From Halodesulfovibrio marinisediminis DSM 17456 (GTDB lineage Bacteria > Desulfobacterota > Desulfovibrionia > Desulfovibrionales > Desulfovibrionaceae), in assembly GCF_900129975.1 (NCBI RefSeq), contig NZ_FSRG01000009.1, forward strand, positions 41,688 to 105,687: a stretch of 64,000 nucleotides of DNA, in the 5' to 3' direction. Positions 17,245 to 25,964 of this stretch are shown one piece after another. The translations under genes and the position numbers were made by a program. The notes beneath the pieces are model-generated. The model made no database searches, was not told where the DNA came from, and saw only the letters and a program-made list of their open reading frames with translations. The stretch's first letter is position 1; each line of letters begins with the position of its first letter.

Positions 17245-17646
17245 AACAGAACCCTTTATCCAAACCTTAGATTGGTGTTGTGAATTTTTCTGCAAGCAAC
17301 TTCGAATTGTATTATTTTTCTAACTGGTAACAAATGGTTGTAGTAATTTTTTTTCAAGAAATGAATATTGTTGAACAAAATCTTTCGAAACAAAGTTGCC
17401 AACGTTCGTTATCAGAGAATAAGATGTTTCGTTATGAAGTAATGATGATAATCTGACCCTGCAATGTGATAATCTAAATATGCATAGTGCAGAAATGATT
17501 TGTAATTGATAACTGTTTTGACTTTAGTGCTATATTTATAGTTCAGCGTTTTTTTCTTCAGTCGCAAAAGCTAAAGTGCTATGCTCTTAGCTATCAAAAA
17601 ACTACAAAGCTTCACCCTAAGCAGTTATAAAAGGACAGGTGATGAT
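17245..17646. other. Divergent promoter region
   Basis: A 400-base AT-rich gap between the divergently transcribed serine hydrolase and SIMPL genes. It should hold both promoters. A TTGACT at about 17518 is a candidate -35 for the SIMPL gene, but the -10 is unclear. Confidence 0.4.
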
Positions 17647-18399
17647 ATGGTAAATGGAAATGGAAAAGTCTCAAAAGTAATATCACCCCTTAGTGCGACT
17701 ATATTAGCTTTCGGAATTGTTGCGGCGGCAGCCGTCATTATGTTGGGGCTTATTAATTTTCGCGGGTCAGAACGTTATGTGACCGTAAAAGGGCTTGCTT
17801 TAAAAGATGTAGAGGCAAATACTGCCTCATGGTCAATCAAACATGTCGTTACTGGTGATGATCTTTCAGCATTACAGGTTACGATTGAGGCAAATTCAAA
17901 CCTCATTAAGCAGTTCCTGTTGGATCAGGGACTGTCTAAGGATGCTAAGCTCTTCAAGACAGTAGACGTTCAGGATCGTTTTGCTGTTACATATGGACAA
18001 GAGGGGCCTGTTGGACAGCGCTATATAGTTTCCGAAATTATTACGGTTCAGACAGATGATCTTGATGCTATTGATCGTGCGTATCAAAATGTGGGTGAGT
18101 TGATTAAAAAAGGTGTCAGCATAATCAAAGAAGGTCACCCTGAATCAGGCAACCCGGTATATATCTTTACACAGTTGAATGAAATTAAGCCTGAAATGAT
18201 TCATGAGGCTACCGTCAATGCCCGTAGCAGTGCCGAACAGTTTGCTAAAGACTCCGGAGCGGAGGTAGGTGCAATTAAGCAAGCGAACCAAGGCGTATTC
18301 CAGCTGTATCCAAGGAATTCAAGTGACATGTATATGGAGAAGTTCTCACGATACAAAACGATACGCGTAGTTTCGACTATCAAGTTTTATCTGAAATAG
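17647..18399 (+). CDS. SIMPL (DUF541) domain protein, membrane-anchored
   Basis: About 250 residues from the ATG at 17647 (AGGTGATG upstream). One N-terminal membrane helix (about residues 14-37) anchors a periplasmic domain that begins RYVTVKGLALKDVEANTASW, the typical SIMPL opening (V-x-G-x-G/A .. a-D-x-a-x-w). The domain continues with the repeated beta-alpha pattern and ends in RYKTIRVVSTIKFYLK. SIMPL proteins are periplasmic or outer-membrane-linked with poorly known roles in oxidative stress or signalling. A terminator follows directly. It is cargo in the tRNA-Tyr array. Confidence 0.82.
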   Translation: MVNGNGKVSKVISPLSATILAFGIVAAAAVIMLGLINFRGSERYVTVKGLALKDVEANTASWSIKHVVTGDDLSALQVTIEANSNLIKQFLLDQGLSKDAKLFKTVDVQDRFAVTYGQEGPVGQRYIVSEIITVQTDDLDAIDRAYQNVGELIKKGVSIIKEGHPESGNPVYIFTQLNEIKPEMIHEATVNARSSAEQFAKDSGAEVGAIKQANQGVFQLYPRNSSDMYMEKFSRYKTIRVVSTIKFYLK

Positions 18400-18408
18400 A
18401 TTATGAAG

Positions 18409-18434
18409 AGCCCTTAGCCACTAAGGGCTTTTTT
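18409..18434 (+). terminator. Rho-independent terminator of the SIMPL gene
   Basis: AGCCCTTAG / CTAAGGGCT with a three-base loop and seven T. Confidence 0.88.
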
Positions 18435-18627
18435 TATGCATAAGAGCTGGGCACGTGCAAAGAAGGATAGAAAGAGATTAGGCTAGTAGGGCAGTATGGG
18501 ATAGGAAGGAGATAGACTTTTTAGCGTGTAGAAAACAAACGCTGGTGAGTTCGGCAAGAGTCGTTTTATCGAAATGGGACGCAAGGGCGGATTGTTATGC
18601 AATGACGCGCTTAAAGAAATTTGGACA

Positions 18628-18655
18628 CAAAAAAAGCCAGTCTTTCGACTGGCTT
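18628..18655 (-). terminator. Terminator of the tRNA-Thr/tRNA-Tyr transcript
   Basis: AAGCCAGTC / GACTGGCTT hairpin followed by seven T on the minus strand. Confidence 0.85.
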
Positions 18656-18663
18656 GATTTTCG

Positions 18664-18749
18664 TGGTGGTGGGGGGAGGATTTGAACCTCCGAAGGCGTA
18701 CGCCGACAGATTTACAGTCTGTTCCCTTTGGCCACTCGGGAACCCCACC
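18664..18749 (-). tRNA. tRNA-Tyr(GTA), copy 4
   Basis: 86 nucleotides with encoded CCA; same sequence as copies 1-3. It follows tRNA-Thr by three bases in one transcript. The Thr-Tyr pairing is common in proteobacteria (often before tuf), so this copy is probably the ancestral one. Confidence 0.95.
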
Positions 18750-18752
18750 TGC

Positions 18753-18828
18753 TGGAGCTGGCGATGGGACTTGAACCCGCAACCTGCTGATTACAAATCA
18801 GCTGCTCTACCAATTGAGCTACGCCAGC
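18753..18828 (-). tRNA. tRNA-Thr(TGT)
   Basis: 76 nucleotides with encoded CCA. Acceptor stem GCTGGCG / CGCCAGC, D arm TAGCTCAATTGGTAGAGCA, anticodon loop TTTGTAA, T arm GGGTTCAAGTCCC. It is co-transcribed with tRNA-Tyr copy 4. It is the only tRNA-Thr in the window, while the adjacent tRNA-Tyr is present five times. Confidence 0.95.
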
Positions 18829-18839
18829 AGCGAAGACAG

Positions 18840-18868
18840 GATTTATAGACACTGGAAGGTTTTGGCAA
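18840..18868 (-). promoter_or_regulatory. Promoter of the tRNA-Thr/tRNA-Tyr pair
   Basis: TTGCCA then TATAAA at 15-base spacing (or TAAATC at 17) on the minus strand. The -35 and following AAA match the other tRNA-Tyr promoters. Confidence 0.6.
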
Positions 18869-19128
18869 GCAAAAAATGAAAAAAAATGAAATTTATTATT
18901 TCGGCGGGCTGATAGGGAGAGGTTTTCTGCGTTTTAGCCTGTTTTCAGTATCTAGAAAGTGGTTTTTTACTACCTGTCCTTTTTTGGGGATGTGCAAGCG
19001 GATTGAATAAGAGGTTGAACGTTATGCGCTGCAAAGAGGAAGAGTTTTGTGCTTTTTTGAAAGAGAACTTTTAGGGGGAGGTAGGATTCGGTCTGGAAGA
19101 GGAATGAGGAGCGCAAAATTCGGACATA
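18869..19128. other. Intergenic between tRNA-Tyr copies 4 and 5
   Basis: No gene or clear structure is seen. This is the only interval of the array without a coding gene. Confidence 0.45.
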
Positions 19129-19153
19129 AAAAAAGCCAGTCTTTCGACTGGCT
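19129..19153 (-). terminator. Terminator of tRNA-Tyr copy 5
   Basis: AGCCAGTC / GACTGGCT hairpin followed by seven T on the minus strand. Confidence 0.85.
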
Positions 19154-19162
19154 AAATTTTCG

Positions 19163-19248
19163 TGGTGGTGGGGGGAGGATTTGAACCTCCGAAGGCATAC
19201 GCCGACAGATTTACAGTCTGTTCCCTTTGGCCACTCGGGAACCCCACC
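19163..19248 (-). tRNA. tRNA-Tyr(GTA), copy 5
   Basis: 86 nucleotides with encoded CCA. One base in the variable arm differs from the other copies (GGCGTATGCC instead of GGCGTACGCC); it leaves a G-U pair, so the tRNA should still fold. Its promoter also differs (TTGCTA, 17 bases, TAAAAG). Confidence 0.95.
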
Positions 19249-19291
19249 TGATTATGTTGTCTAAGGAAATGTTTTCCAGCAACGGAGAAGA

Positions 19292-19320
19292 CTTTTACGG
19301 ATGAGTGCCTAATTTAGCAA
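19292..19320 (-). promoter_or_regulatory. Promoter of tRNA-Tyr copy 5
   Basis: TTGCTA, 17 bases, TAAAAG on the minus strand. It is a weaker match than the other copies. Confidence 0.5.
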
Positions 19321-19407
19321 GTAAAAATTTAACTATTTTGAAAATAAATCAATCTTCATTGATGGATACAGGTGGGGGTTCTTTTCAAAATCTTTAAAAT
19401 CAAACCG

Positions 19408-19734
19408 TTATGTGTTGATGATGATTTGTATGGTAGTCACAACAAAGCTTATGAACGTCATAAATAAGATAGCCGAATAGAAGCGGACGCTTATGGACCA
19501 GATAGGGTGACCCTTATATTTGTCTGCGCTACGCCACAGCGCAATGCACATAAATCCAGTGTACAGCAACGCAAGCAAAAGCCAGCCGAGGCGAAAAGAG
19601 GTTGGGACATCCTTTGCTTCAAATGTAAATTCATTCACACAAAGAATTATTATGATGCCGAGAATTACACCAAAGAACCAAAAGGCAACGTATAGTGGCA
19701 GTTCGCCTCGCCATAGTTTTCTTAAAATCCCCAT
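19408..19734 (-). CDS. Small inner-membrane protein, three helices
   Basis: A 108-residue protein with hydrophobic segments at about residues 14-34, 48-68 and 84-106, separated by short polar loops (ALWRSADKYKGHPIW before the last helix). GAGGAG upstream supports the start. The W-R-S-A-x-K-Y-x-G motif recurs in small uncharacterised membrane proteins of proteobacteria. It may share a transcript with the 19813 gene upstream, 78 bases away. Function unknown. Confidence 0.65.
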   Translation of the reverse strand: MGILRKLWRGELPLYVAFWFFGVILGIIIILCVNEFTFEAKDVPTSFRLGWLLLALLYTGFMCIALWRSADKYKGHPIWSISVRFYSAILFMTFISFVVTTIQIIINT

Positions 19735-19812
19735 AGACTCCTCTGTGGTTAAAAGGCTTCAATTAACTATAAATTTCTTGGGGATAAGTTCATTTATTTT
19801 GTTTCAGCTACG

Positions 19813-20481
19813 TTAGCAACCTGTTGGTTGTGTAGACTTCGTATAAGGCGGAGCAATGTCAAAAAGTCCCACGCAGAGTCCGATAGTAAGTGCTGCTTTG
19901 TAGGGTTCAGGACGCGGTTGCGCTTTTGCCAACTCTTTCATCTCTTGTTGGGAAAGTTGCAGGTCGGGAATTGGTAAATACATTTCTCCATTAAACTGCA
20001 TATCAACATGTACATCGAGCAGTTTTAGTGGCGCAAACAGGTTGTTAAGGCAGTTTATAGCTATTCGTTGTTCACGTTGCGGCGGGGTGATTGTGGAAAA
20101 TTCGGCCTCGGTTAGATGAACGAGATCAGCCGTGATTGTTCCGTCAGTAAGAAGTATAAGGGCATCCATCGACGTGCTTTCATGCGTGATGGCCATAGAA
20201 GGATAATCTCGATTGAACAGCGCTTTTACTGAATCTGCAGCGATAGTTTCTTCTTCGTGGCGTTGGTAAATATGGAGCGTTTGCGGGGTGCCGAGTAACG
20301 GTGCCTGCTTGAGAACACTTAGCGGAGAGAGTGATGCGCTGCCATTTATCAACAAAGCTCCTGCGCTTCCCGTGAGATAATAAACAACAGACAATGAGCG
20401 GAGGTAAAGACCGTCTACATCCATCCTTGCTGCTTCTCTTGGCAAAAATCCTGCGCCGTCCGGCGTAATTTCGTAATACAT
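19813..20481 (-). CDS. Hypothetical protein, 222 aa
   Basis: GGAGGAG lies before the ATG, so the gene is probably real. I do not recognise the family. It is a soluble protein of mixed alpha/beta composition, with no Cys cluster, no signal peptide and a hydrophobic C-terminal stretch (about 198-210, ALTIGLCVGLFDIAPP) too short to be sure of as a membrane helix. It lies upstream of the 108-residue membrane protein on the same strand. Confidence 0.6.
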   Translation of the reverse strand: MYYEITPDGAGFLPREAARMDVDGLYLRSLSVVYYLTGSAGALLINGSASLSPLSVLKQAPLLGTPQTLHIYQRHEEETIAADSVKALFNRDYPSMAITHESTSMDALILLTDGTITADLVHLTEAEFSTITPPQREQRIAINCLNNLFAPLKLLDVHVDMQFNGEMYLPIPDLQLSQQEMKELAKAQPRPEPYKAALTIGLCVGLFDIAPPYTKSTQPTGC

Positions 20482-20854
20482 CCCAACTCCTCCATTGTGC
20501 AGAATAAATGCATGAATGTCAGCGCTTTGAAGTTAGCTATTTAGCTATCTCAAGCGCTATTCTTCATACAAAATCAGATCGTTAACAGAGTACTGATCAT
20601 ACGTAACCGTACGACAAAGTGCAGGGCTGGGCAATTGGTATTTCGAAAACGGGAATATGCTGTGCTTTTTACAAGTTAACATAATCACATAGGCCGGACA
20701 AATCCGTATTGAGAGAGTGTTGTATTGCTATGGTTAGATCGTTATTTCCAAGAAGCAGGAATATTGTGCGAGAGTAAGTCGGGCATATCCTAGAGCCTTT
20801 CTCGTTAGTGCAACGATTACTCTAGGATAGTGCTAGATTGCGGCTAGTGAGGTA
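20482..20854. other. Intergenic between the 222-aa gene and iorAB
   Basis: No gene is seen. An inverted repeat TCCTAGAG (20788-20795) / CTCTAGGA (20820-20827) lies just downstream of the iorAB terminator. It has no T-run and could be an operator or RNA structure upstream of the 20481 start. Confidence 0.4.
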
Positions 20855-20894
20855 ACAAAAAAAGCTCCCCACCGCACAATACGATGGGGAGCTT
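20855..20894 (-). terminator. Terminator of the ior gene
   Basis: AAGCTCCCCA / TGGGGAGCTT hairpin followed by six T on the minus strand. Confidence 0.88.
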
Positions 20895-20928
20895 CGTTCA
20901 GTCTGAAAATAGCCGAGCGGCTACTTTA

Positions 20929-23421
20929 CTACATAAGGTTTTTACCTGCCATGAAGGCTGCGTAGTTGCCAGCCCACATTTTAGCAGGGGTTACGTTTTT
21001 AAGTGCGCTTAACCAGCATTCTTTAGGCAGTGTGTTGAATGGTGCTACGGTGCTGAGGGCACCGAGCATTACAACGTTAGCACTGCGGCCAGTTGAATCG
21101 CCAAGTTTGATTGCTTCGCTGAGGATGTCGAGCTTGATTACGTTGTAGCCTTCTACAAGCTCTGCAATTGCTTCATCAGAAGGGTACTGCTCAGCATCAA
21201 AGCCCTGTGGAACGATAGCTGTGTCGGCGAAGAGGATTGTTCCGCCATCTTTCAGCATACCGAGGAAGCCCGGGCGCAGAAGTTCACTCTTTTCCATCAC
21301 GATAAGAGCATCAGCTGTGCCTGGAATGATCTGCGGGCTGCGAACATTACCACATGCAAAGGTGGAGATAACTGGGCCGCCCATCTGAGCCATGCCGTGT
21401 GTTTCACCTTTGATGATGTTTTTGTCGCCGTAGCCTGCGGTGAACGCGAGCTGAGCGAGAACCTTACCGAAGAAGAGGTTACCCTGACCACCAACACCAC
21501 GGATGGAGAGAGAAAGGCGCTCTGGGCGTTCTTCATCAGAAAGGGCAGGTACAGTGATGTCCTGTGGAGGCTCAGGGAGCTCAACAGTTGTTTTCTCTAC
21601 CTTCACATCGCTAGGATCAACAACGGAGATAGCACCTTTTGGACACATCTGCATACATGCCGGAGTCTGGGATACACAACCGGAACAGATGTTGTTCCAT
21701 ACTGGCTGACCGTTTTCATCAAGGCTCAAGCCGGAACAGATGTTACATGCGCCACATGCGATACATTTTTCAGTATCAACAGTGAGCTTCTGACCGTAAG
21801 CAGATTTTGGCACTTTACGGATACAGGTACCCTGAACAACGAGGGTGGTAAACTTGCCTTCTTCTGCATCTGCAAGTGCTTTGCGTAAGCTCTTTCTAAT
21901 TTCTTTGTAGTTGTATGCACTCACAGCAACAACATCAGTGCCCTGAGAACGGAGTGCTTCTGTCATCACAAAGCGGTTTTCATCGCCTGCGAGGTTAACA
22001 GGGGAGCTTGGGCTTGGCTGACCGCCAGTCATAGCAGTCCATTCGTTGTCGAGAAGAACTTTAACACCGGCTACGTTTCTGAATACAGCGTTACGGGTTG
22101 CGTCCATGCCGCTGTGACATTCGGTACCGTCACCAATGAGGCTGATACATTTGCTTGCGGATTCAGGCTTGGAAAGAACGTAGCCAGTACGTTTGCTTTC
22201 ACTTGCGCCCATTGCAAGGCCGGTATCGAGTGCGTTCATGAAGTAGAGCAGAGTGTTACAGCCGATGTCTCCAAAGATAGCTTCAAGTTGACCGCTCTTT
22301 TTCATGCGGGATGCAACCTGAGCAAACAGACGGTAAGGACAACCTGCACAGATCATTGGCGGACGCGGTACTGGCTGAGCAGCAACAGTTTTTGTGGTGA
22401 TGTCTTCACCAAGGAATGCAGCAATGCTTGCTGGAGTCCATTCTGTTACTTTGCTGAATTCAGGCTTGCCGATTACTTTTAGGCCGGCAGCTGCACATTC
22501 GTCCTGTAAGTAGCGGTAGCCATCATCCAGAACGTATACATCACCTTCAATGGATGCACAGAAATCTTTAATTTTCTGCATTGGAAGCGGGTTGGTGAAC
22601 CCGAGGGAGAGTACATCGATGTCATTGTCGTACAGCTCTTTGTATTCTTCCATGTACAGAGCGTTTACACCGTATGCGATAACGCCGCGTTTGCCGTTGC
22701 CTTTAATGTGAACGTTGAGCGGGCTTTCTTCGATGTACTTGGTGAGTGCAGGCATGCGCTCATCCATAACGCGGTCGTAGTTGATGCGTGCAAGGTTAGG
22801 CAGTGCGTTAAGCTGCTTCATTGGCGCAACTTCTGCGATATCGCGAGTCTCGGTCTCAGCAAGTGTTACCAGACCTTCACTGTGACAGAGTACGCCACTT
22901 GGCTGGATAATTACTGCGGTGTTGAACTTGCGTGCAAGGTCAGCCGCAATTTTGGAAGACTCGTACAGTTCCTGATGATTACGAGGTTCAAATACAGGAA
23001 CAAAAGAGCTTTTGTATAAAAGATGCGGGTCAATTACGTGCTGAGTGGAGCTTGGGGTAAAGTCTGTTGCTACATAAAGAACAAGACCACCGCGAGGAAC
23101 GGAGAAGGTTGCAAGGCTTGTGAATACGTCACCAGCCTGGAACAGTCCCGGAATTTTCATGGTTACAACACAGTCGCGACCGGCAAGGGTGTGGCCGTGT
23201 CCAACGCCAAGTGCAACAGATTCACTAACGGACCAGCCAACAGTGATCATGTCCTGAACTTGTGACAAGCCCTTGTCGATTACTTCAGAACTAGGAGTCC
23301 CAGGGTAGCCGTCTACAGCATGGATGCCATTGCGTACGCATCCAGCAGCAAAGGCGATGTTCCCCTGCAGGACTGTTTTATGTCCATTTTCCTCAGTACA
23401 TAACTTTTTCATAGCATTCAT
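20929..23421 (-). CDS. Fused indolepyruvate:ferredoxin oxidoreductase (IorA-IorB)
   Basis: A cytoplasmic enzyme of 830 residues that oxidatively decarboxylates aryl-pyruvates (from Trp, Phe, Tyr) to aryl-acyl-CoA while reducing ferredoxin, or runs in reverse. The N-terminal pyrimidine-binding domain contains GYPGTPSSEVID. The TPP domain has GDIGCN, the GDG..(N) motif LIGDGTECHSG, and LLDNEWTAMTGGQP. A two-cluster ferredoxin segment follows (CIACGACNIC and CSGCVSQTPACMQMC). The last 200 residues (RGVGGQGNLFFGKVLA.. ETHGMAQMGGPV) are the IorB gamma-type subunit, normally a separate protein. The domains are contiguous without a stop, so it is a natural fusion. It is monocistronic, with its own terminator. 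Confidence 0.9.
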   Translation of the reverse strand: MNAMKKLCTEENGHKTVLQGNIAFAAGCVRNGIHAVDGYPGTPSSEVIDKGLSQVQDMITVGWSVSESVALGVGHGHTLAGRDCVVTMKIPGLFQAGDVFTSLATFSVPRGGLVLYVATDFTPSSTQHVIDPHLLYKSSFVPVFEPRNHQELYESSKIAADLARKFNTAVIIQPSGVLCHSEGLVTLAETETRDIAEVAPMKQLNALPNLARINYDRVMDERMPALTKYIEESPLNVHIKGNGKRGVIAYGVNALYMEEYKELYDNDIDVLSLGFTNPLPMQKIKDFCASIEGDVYVLDDGYRYLQDECAAAGLKVIGKPEFSKVTEWTPASIAAFLGEDITTKTVAAQPVPRPPMICAGCPYRLFAQVASRMKKSGQLEAIFGDIGCNTLLYFMNALDTGLAMGASESKRTGYVLSKPESASKCISLIGDGTECHSGMDATRNAVFRNVAGVKVLLDNEWTAMTGGQPSPSSPVNLAGDENRFVMTEALRSQGTDVVAVSAYNYKEIRKSLRKALADAEEGKFTTLVVQGTCIRKVPKSAYGQKLTVDTEKCIACGACNICSGLSLDENGQPVWNNICSGCVSQTPACMQMCPKGAISVVDPSDVKVEKTTVELPEPPQDITVPALSDEERPERLSLSIRGVGGQGNLFFGKVLAQLAFTAGYGDKNIIKGETHGMAQMGGPVISTFACGNVRSPQIIPGTADALIVMEKSELLRPGFLGMLKDGGTILFADTAIVPQGFDAEQYPSDEAIAELVEGYNVIKLDILSEAIKLGDSTGRSANVVMLGALSTVAPFNTLPKECWLSALKNVTPAKMWAGNYAAFMAGKNLM

Positions 23422-24036
23422 GGTTTACTCGCTCGTAATTGAAATAAAGTAATGGTGCTGTGGGTTGTGTGTTTTACTTAGGCAGTAAAGAAAAACACGT
23501 AACACAGCAGAGTAATTATCTGAGTCTGTGTTCTCAACACAAATCGTGTAAACTTTCGTTTGATTAGTCATTACACAGGTGTTGTATTTATACAAGATTA
23601 CAGTGCGTTAAAAGAGCACCAATATGGCGGAAACCTGCGGTTGACGCCGACAGCAGGGAATGTGTCCCTTTGCATGTGCTTGCTAAAAATGTGGAAATTA
23701 GTTGTACCGAAAATTACAAATTTGTCCAGCATAAGACTCTATCTGTCGGTTTTTGATAGAATTAGGAGTGTTATGCTGTCTGCAAAAGATAGTGTTCTGT
23801 CTATGCGCAGTTGTACTTACGTTGATAGAGTGAGTAGGTGACTTCAAAGTTTGTATGTCTACCATGTTTCAGAAGGAAAAATACAGTTAATTAGAAAATC
23901 ATCAACATATTGAAGTAGTTCTATCTAATGTGTTACAAAAGAAACTTCTTGTTGCAGGTGCAAAACAAAAGCTTTCTGATGATGTCCCGTGTTGCGAGGG
24001 GGAGCAACGCATAACACCACTTTAGAGGATTCACCC
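23422..24036. other. Intergenic, divergent promoters
   Basis: 615 bases between divergently transcribed genes. A 93-codon plus-strand frame at 23560-23841 has no ribosome-binding site or motif and is not called. The stretch presumably holds the promoters of iorAB and of the 24037 gene. Confidence 0.4.
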
Positions 24037-24594
24037 ATGCCTATGAAATTCTGTACTGCCATTGCTGTGTTGTTAACGTTAGTAATCGCACAAAGCTGTC
24101 TGGCAGAGGTTAAAGAGTTTAAGTGTGTTGCAGTGCAAAGTGAGAATGTTCAAAAGACAAATATGCGTCGCATGCGCGCAATCGTTGTGGTGCCGGAGGC
24201 TCATTTGCTTTCGAAAGAGGACTTGGTAGACACAGCGAAAGCCGCTGCGCTTGATCTGCATAATCAGAGTAAAATGCAGGTGATAGTAGTAAAGCTCTAT
24301 CCTTCAAAAGATTATGCAGAGTTTTTCCCGCAGGTTCTGGATATGACCTATGCGCCGGAAGCAATTGGTTGGGACGGAAAGCCCGCCGCAACTTGGGTGG
24401 GATATATTGCAGACAAGATGCCGACAGAACGGGAAATGTTTCGTATTCGTACATGGATTCTGGAACAATCAAAAAACAAGCAGACTATTCTGGATCGCAA
24501 ACAAGATCTTGCTAAAAGAATGGATATTCCTGTGGATGACGTATTCTTCCCGATCTTTAAACTTGTGCCGTGCTTTATGGAAAACAATGGATAA
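24037..24594 (+). CDS. Exported hypothetical protein, about 185 aa
   Basis: The ATG at 24037 follows GAGG by eight bases; an upstream in-frame start at 23989 lacks a site. A signal peptide (MPMKFCTAIAVLLTLVIAQS, cleavage near CLAEV) sends it to the periplasm; the Cys does not make a good lipobox. The mature part has alpha/beta character (MRAIVVVPEAHLLSKEDLV; MQVIVVKLYPSKDYAEFF). I do not recognise a named family; proteins of this size with a V-V-V-P..DL start resemble DUF4875-like exported proteins, which I cannot confirm. A strong terminator follows at 24619-24664. Confidence 0.65.
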   Translation: MPMKFCTAIAVLLTLVIAQSCLAEVKEFKCVAVQSENVQKTNMRRMRAIVVVPEAHLLSKEDLVDTAKAAALDLHNQSKMQVIVVKLYPSKDYAEFFPQVLDMTYAPEAIGWDGKPAATWVGYIADKMPTEREMFRIRTWILEQSKNKQTILDRKQDLAKRMDIPVDDVFFPIFKLVPCFMENNG

Positions 24595-24618
24595 CGAGAC
24601 GTGTTTTTCGAATTATGC

Positions 24619-24664
24619 GATGCGTATATGCAACAGTAAACGTTGCATATGCGCATCTTTTTTG
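24619..24664 (+). terminator. Rho-independent terminator
   Basis: Sixteen-base stem GATGCGTATATGCAAC / GTTGCATATGCGCATC followed by seven T. Confidence 0.88.
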
Positions 24665-24810
24665 TTCACTGCAATATTGCGGGCGACGCTAAAAAGCTTG
24701 TGGATACAAGAGATCGAGGCTATTTCAGTGGGATACTAACTATGAGACACACAAGCAGGAAACGCTCGGATACGGCGTGATTCTTGCATTTTTTCGCTCA
24801 GGAGAATGTT

Positions 24811-25530
24811 ATGACTAACACAGAGACAACTACTGAAAATGAAGGCTTGGAGCAGATTACTCAACTCCAGAAACGCGCTGTAGAGTTTGCTGAATCCGGT
24901 ATGATGGAAGAAGCACTTGAGGCTGCAATGATCTGTATTGGATTGCAGGAAGAAGTTGCGCCTGAAAACATGCTTCTCAGAGCAAAGCTTATTCAGAATG
25001 CGAGCCGCATTTTATTATATACTGGTGACATGGATCAGGCAGAAGCCATTGCTAACGAAGGCATTCAAATTATGCAGACTGCAGAGGGCACTACTGCGGA
25101 TGACATGGCACATGCATTCCTTAACCTTTCTTCCATTCTTTATGCGAAGAAAGATCTCGACAATGCAGCACTCGTGCTCATGGAAGCTATTAACATTTGG
25201 ACAACTGAAAAGGGTCATGACAGCGCAGAAGTAGCTGACTGTCTTGGCAACCTCGGACGTCTGCGTGAAGAGCAGGGTAAACCTGAAGAAGCTATCGAAC
25301 TGCATCAGCAGGCGATTGATATTAAAAAGCAGGTTTACGGTGACCACGAGCAGACCGCATTTTCACTCATGAACAAAGGTCTTGCGCTTATGCTTGCTCA
25401 ACAGCTTCCAGAAGCAAAAACTGCGCTTGAAGAAGCTATTGAATGCTGTAAGCGTATTGGTCAGGAAGATTCTGAAATTGCTAAAGCATGTCAGCAAAAC
25501 CTGAACATCTGCTTGGAGCAAATGAAATAG
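24811..25530 (+). CDS. Tetratricopeptide-repeat protein (kinesin-light-chain type)
   Basis: About 239 residues from the ATG at 24811 (CAGGAGAA upstream). It consists of about five 42-residue TPRs of the kinesin-light-chain type, most clearly VADCLGNLGRLREEQGKPEE followed by AIELHQQAIDIKKQVYGDHE and AFSLMNKGLALMLAQQLPEA. No catalytic domain, signal or membrane helix, so it is a cytoplasmic scaffold of unknown partner. It is monocistronic, with a terminator at 25612-25648. Confidence 0.85.
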   Translation: MTNTETTTENEGLEQITQLQKRAVEFAESGMMEEALEAAMICIGLQEEVAPENMLLRAKLIQNASRILLYTGDMDQAEAIANEGIQIMQTAEGTTADDMAHAFLNLSSILYAKKDLDNAALVLMEAINIWTTEKGHDSAEVADCLGNLGRLREEQGKPEEAIELHQQAIDIKKQVYGDHEQTAFSLMNKGLALMLAQQLPEAKTALEEAIECCKRIGQEDSEIAKACQQNLNICLEQMK

Positions 25531-25964
25531 CTCTAGCTGAACTTTGAACCGCGAGCCAAGTCTGTTTATGGAGTCTCGTGGCTTAGATATCCTACCTTTC
25601 TGATAGTAGAAAAGGCTGTCCTTCATACGAAGGCCAGCCTTTTTTTATTGAAAGCCTATTTCTAACGTAACGGAAAAGGTCGTGATGTATAAGCCGCGTG
25701 ATGTCATAATCAACGGGCTGACCCCGCGAATAAAAGTCTTTGGAGATTCCTAAGAACCTTTCTACTCAGAAAGGCTCTTAGGCCGCCGGAGGCAGCCCGC
25801 TCTTGAGCGTCACCGAAGACTTATCATAAGCCCACCACATAAAATCCCTATAACATGTTAATAAAAAACTAAAAAAAGTGTATGTCTTAGTATGCAAATA
25901 ATTTTCTTATAAACCACAGTTGGTTGGGGCGTGCATGAAGAAACAAGTGGTTGTTGAAGGCGTT
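25531..25964. other. Terminator at 25612-25648 and one intergenic repeat copy
   Basis: The terminator stem AAGGCTG / CAGCCTT (with nested CTTC..GAAG) and seven T ends the TPR gene. Further on, GCGAATAAAAGTCTTTGGAGA (about 25727) to GCCGCCGGAGGC (25792-25803) is a copy of the dispersed repeat. The remaining AT-rich 100 bases should carry the promoter of the exporter operon. Confidence 0.65.

Noticed and set aside
11839..19248. tRNA-Tyr copies as simple att scars of integrated elements
   Set aside because: Att scars normally restore only the 3' part of the tRNA. Here promoter, whole gene and terminator are present at each copy and no integrase lies in the intervals.
23560..23841. A 93-codon plus-strand frame
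   Set aside because: No start signal and no recognisable motif; it lies in a divergent promoter region.
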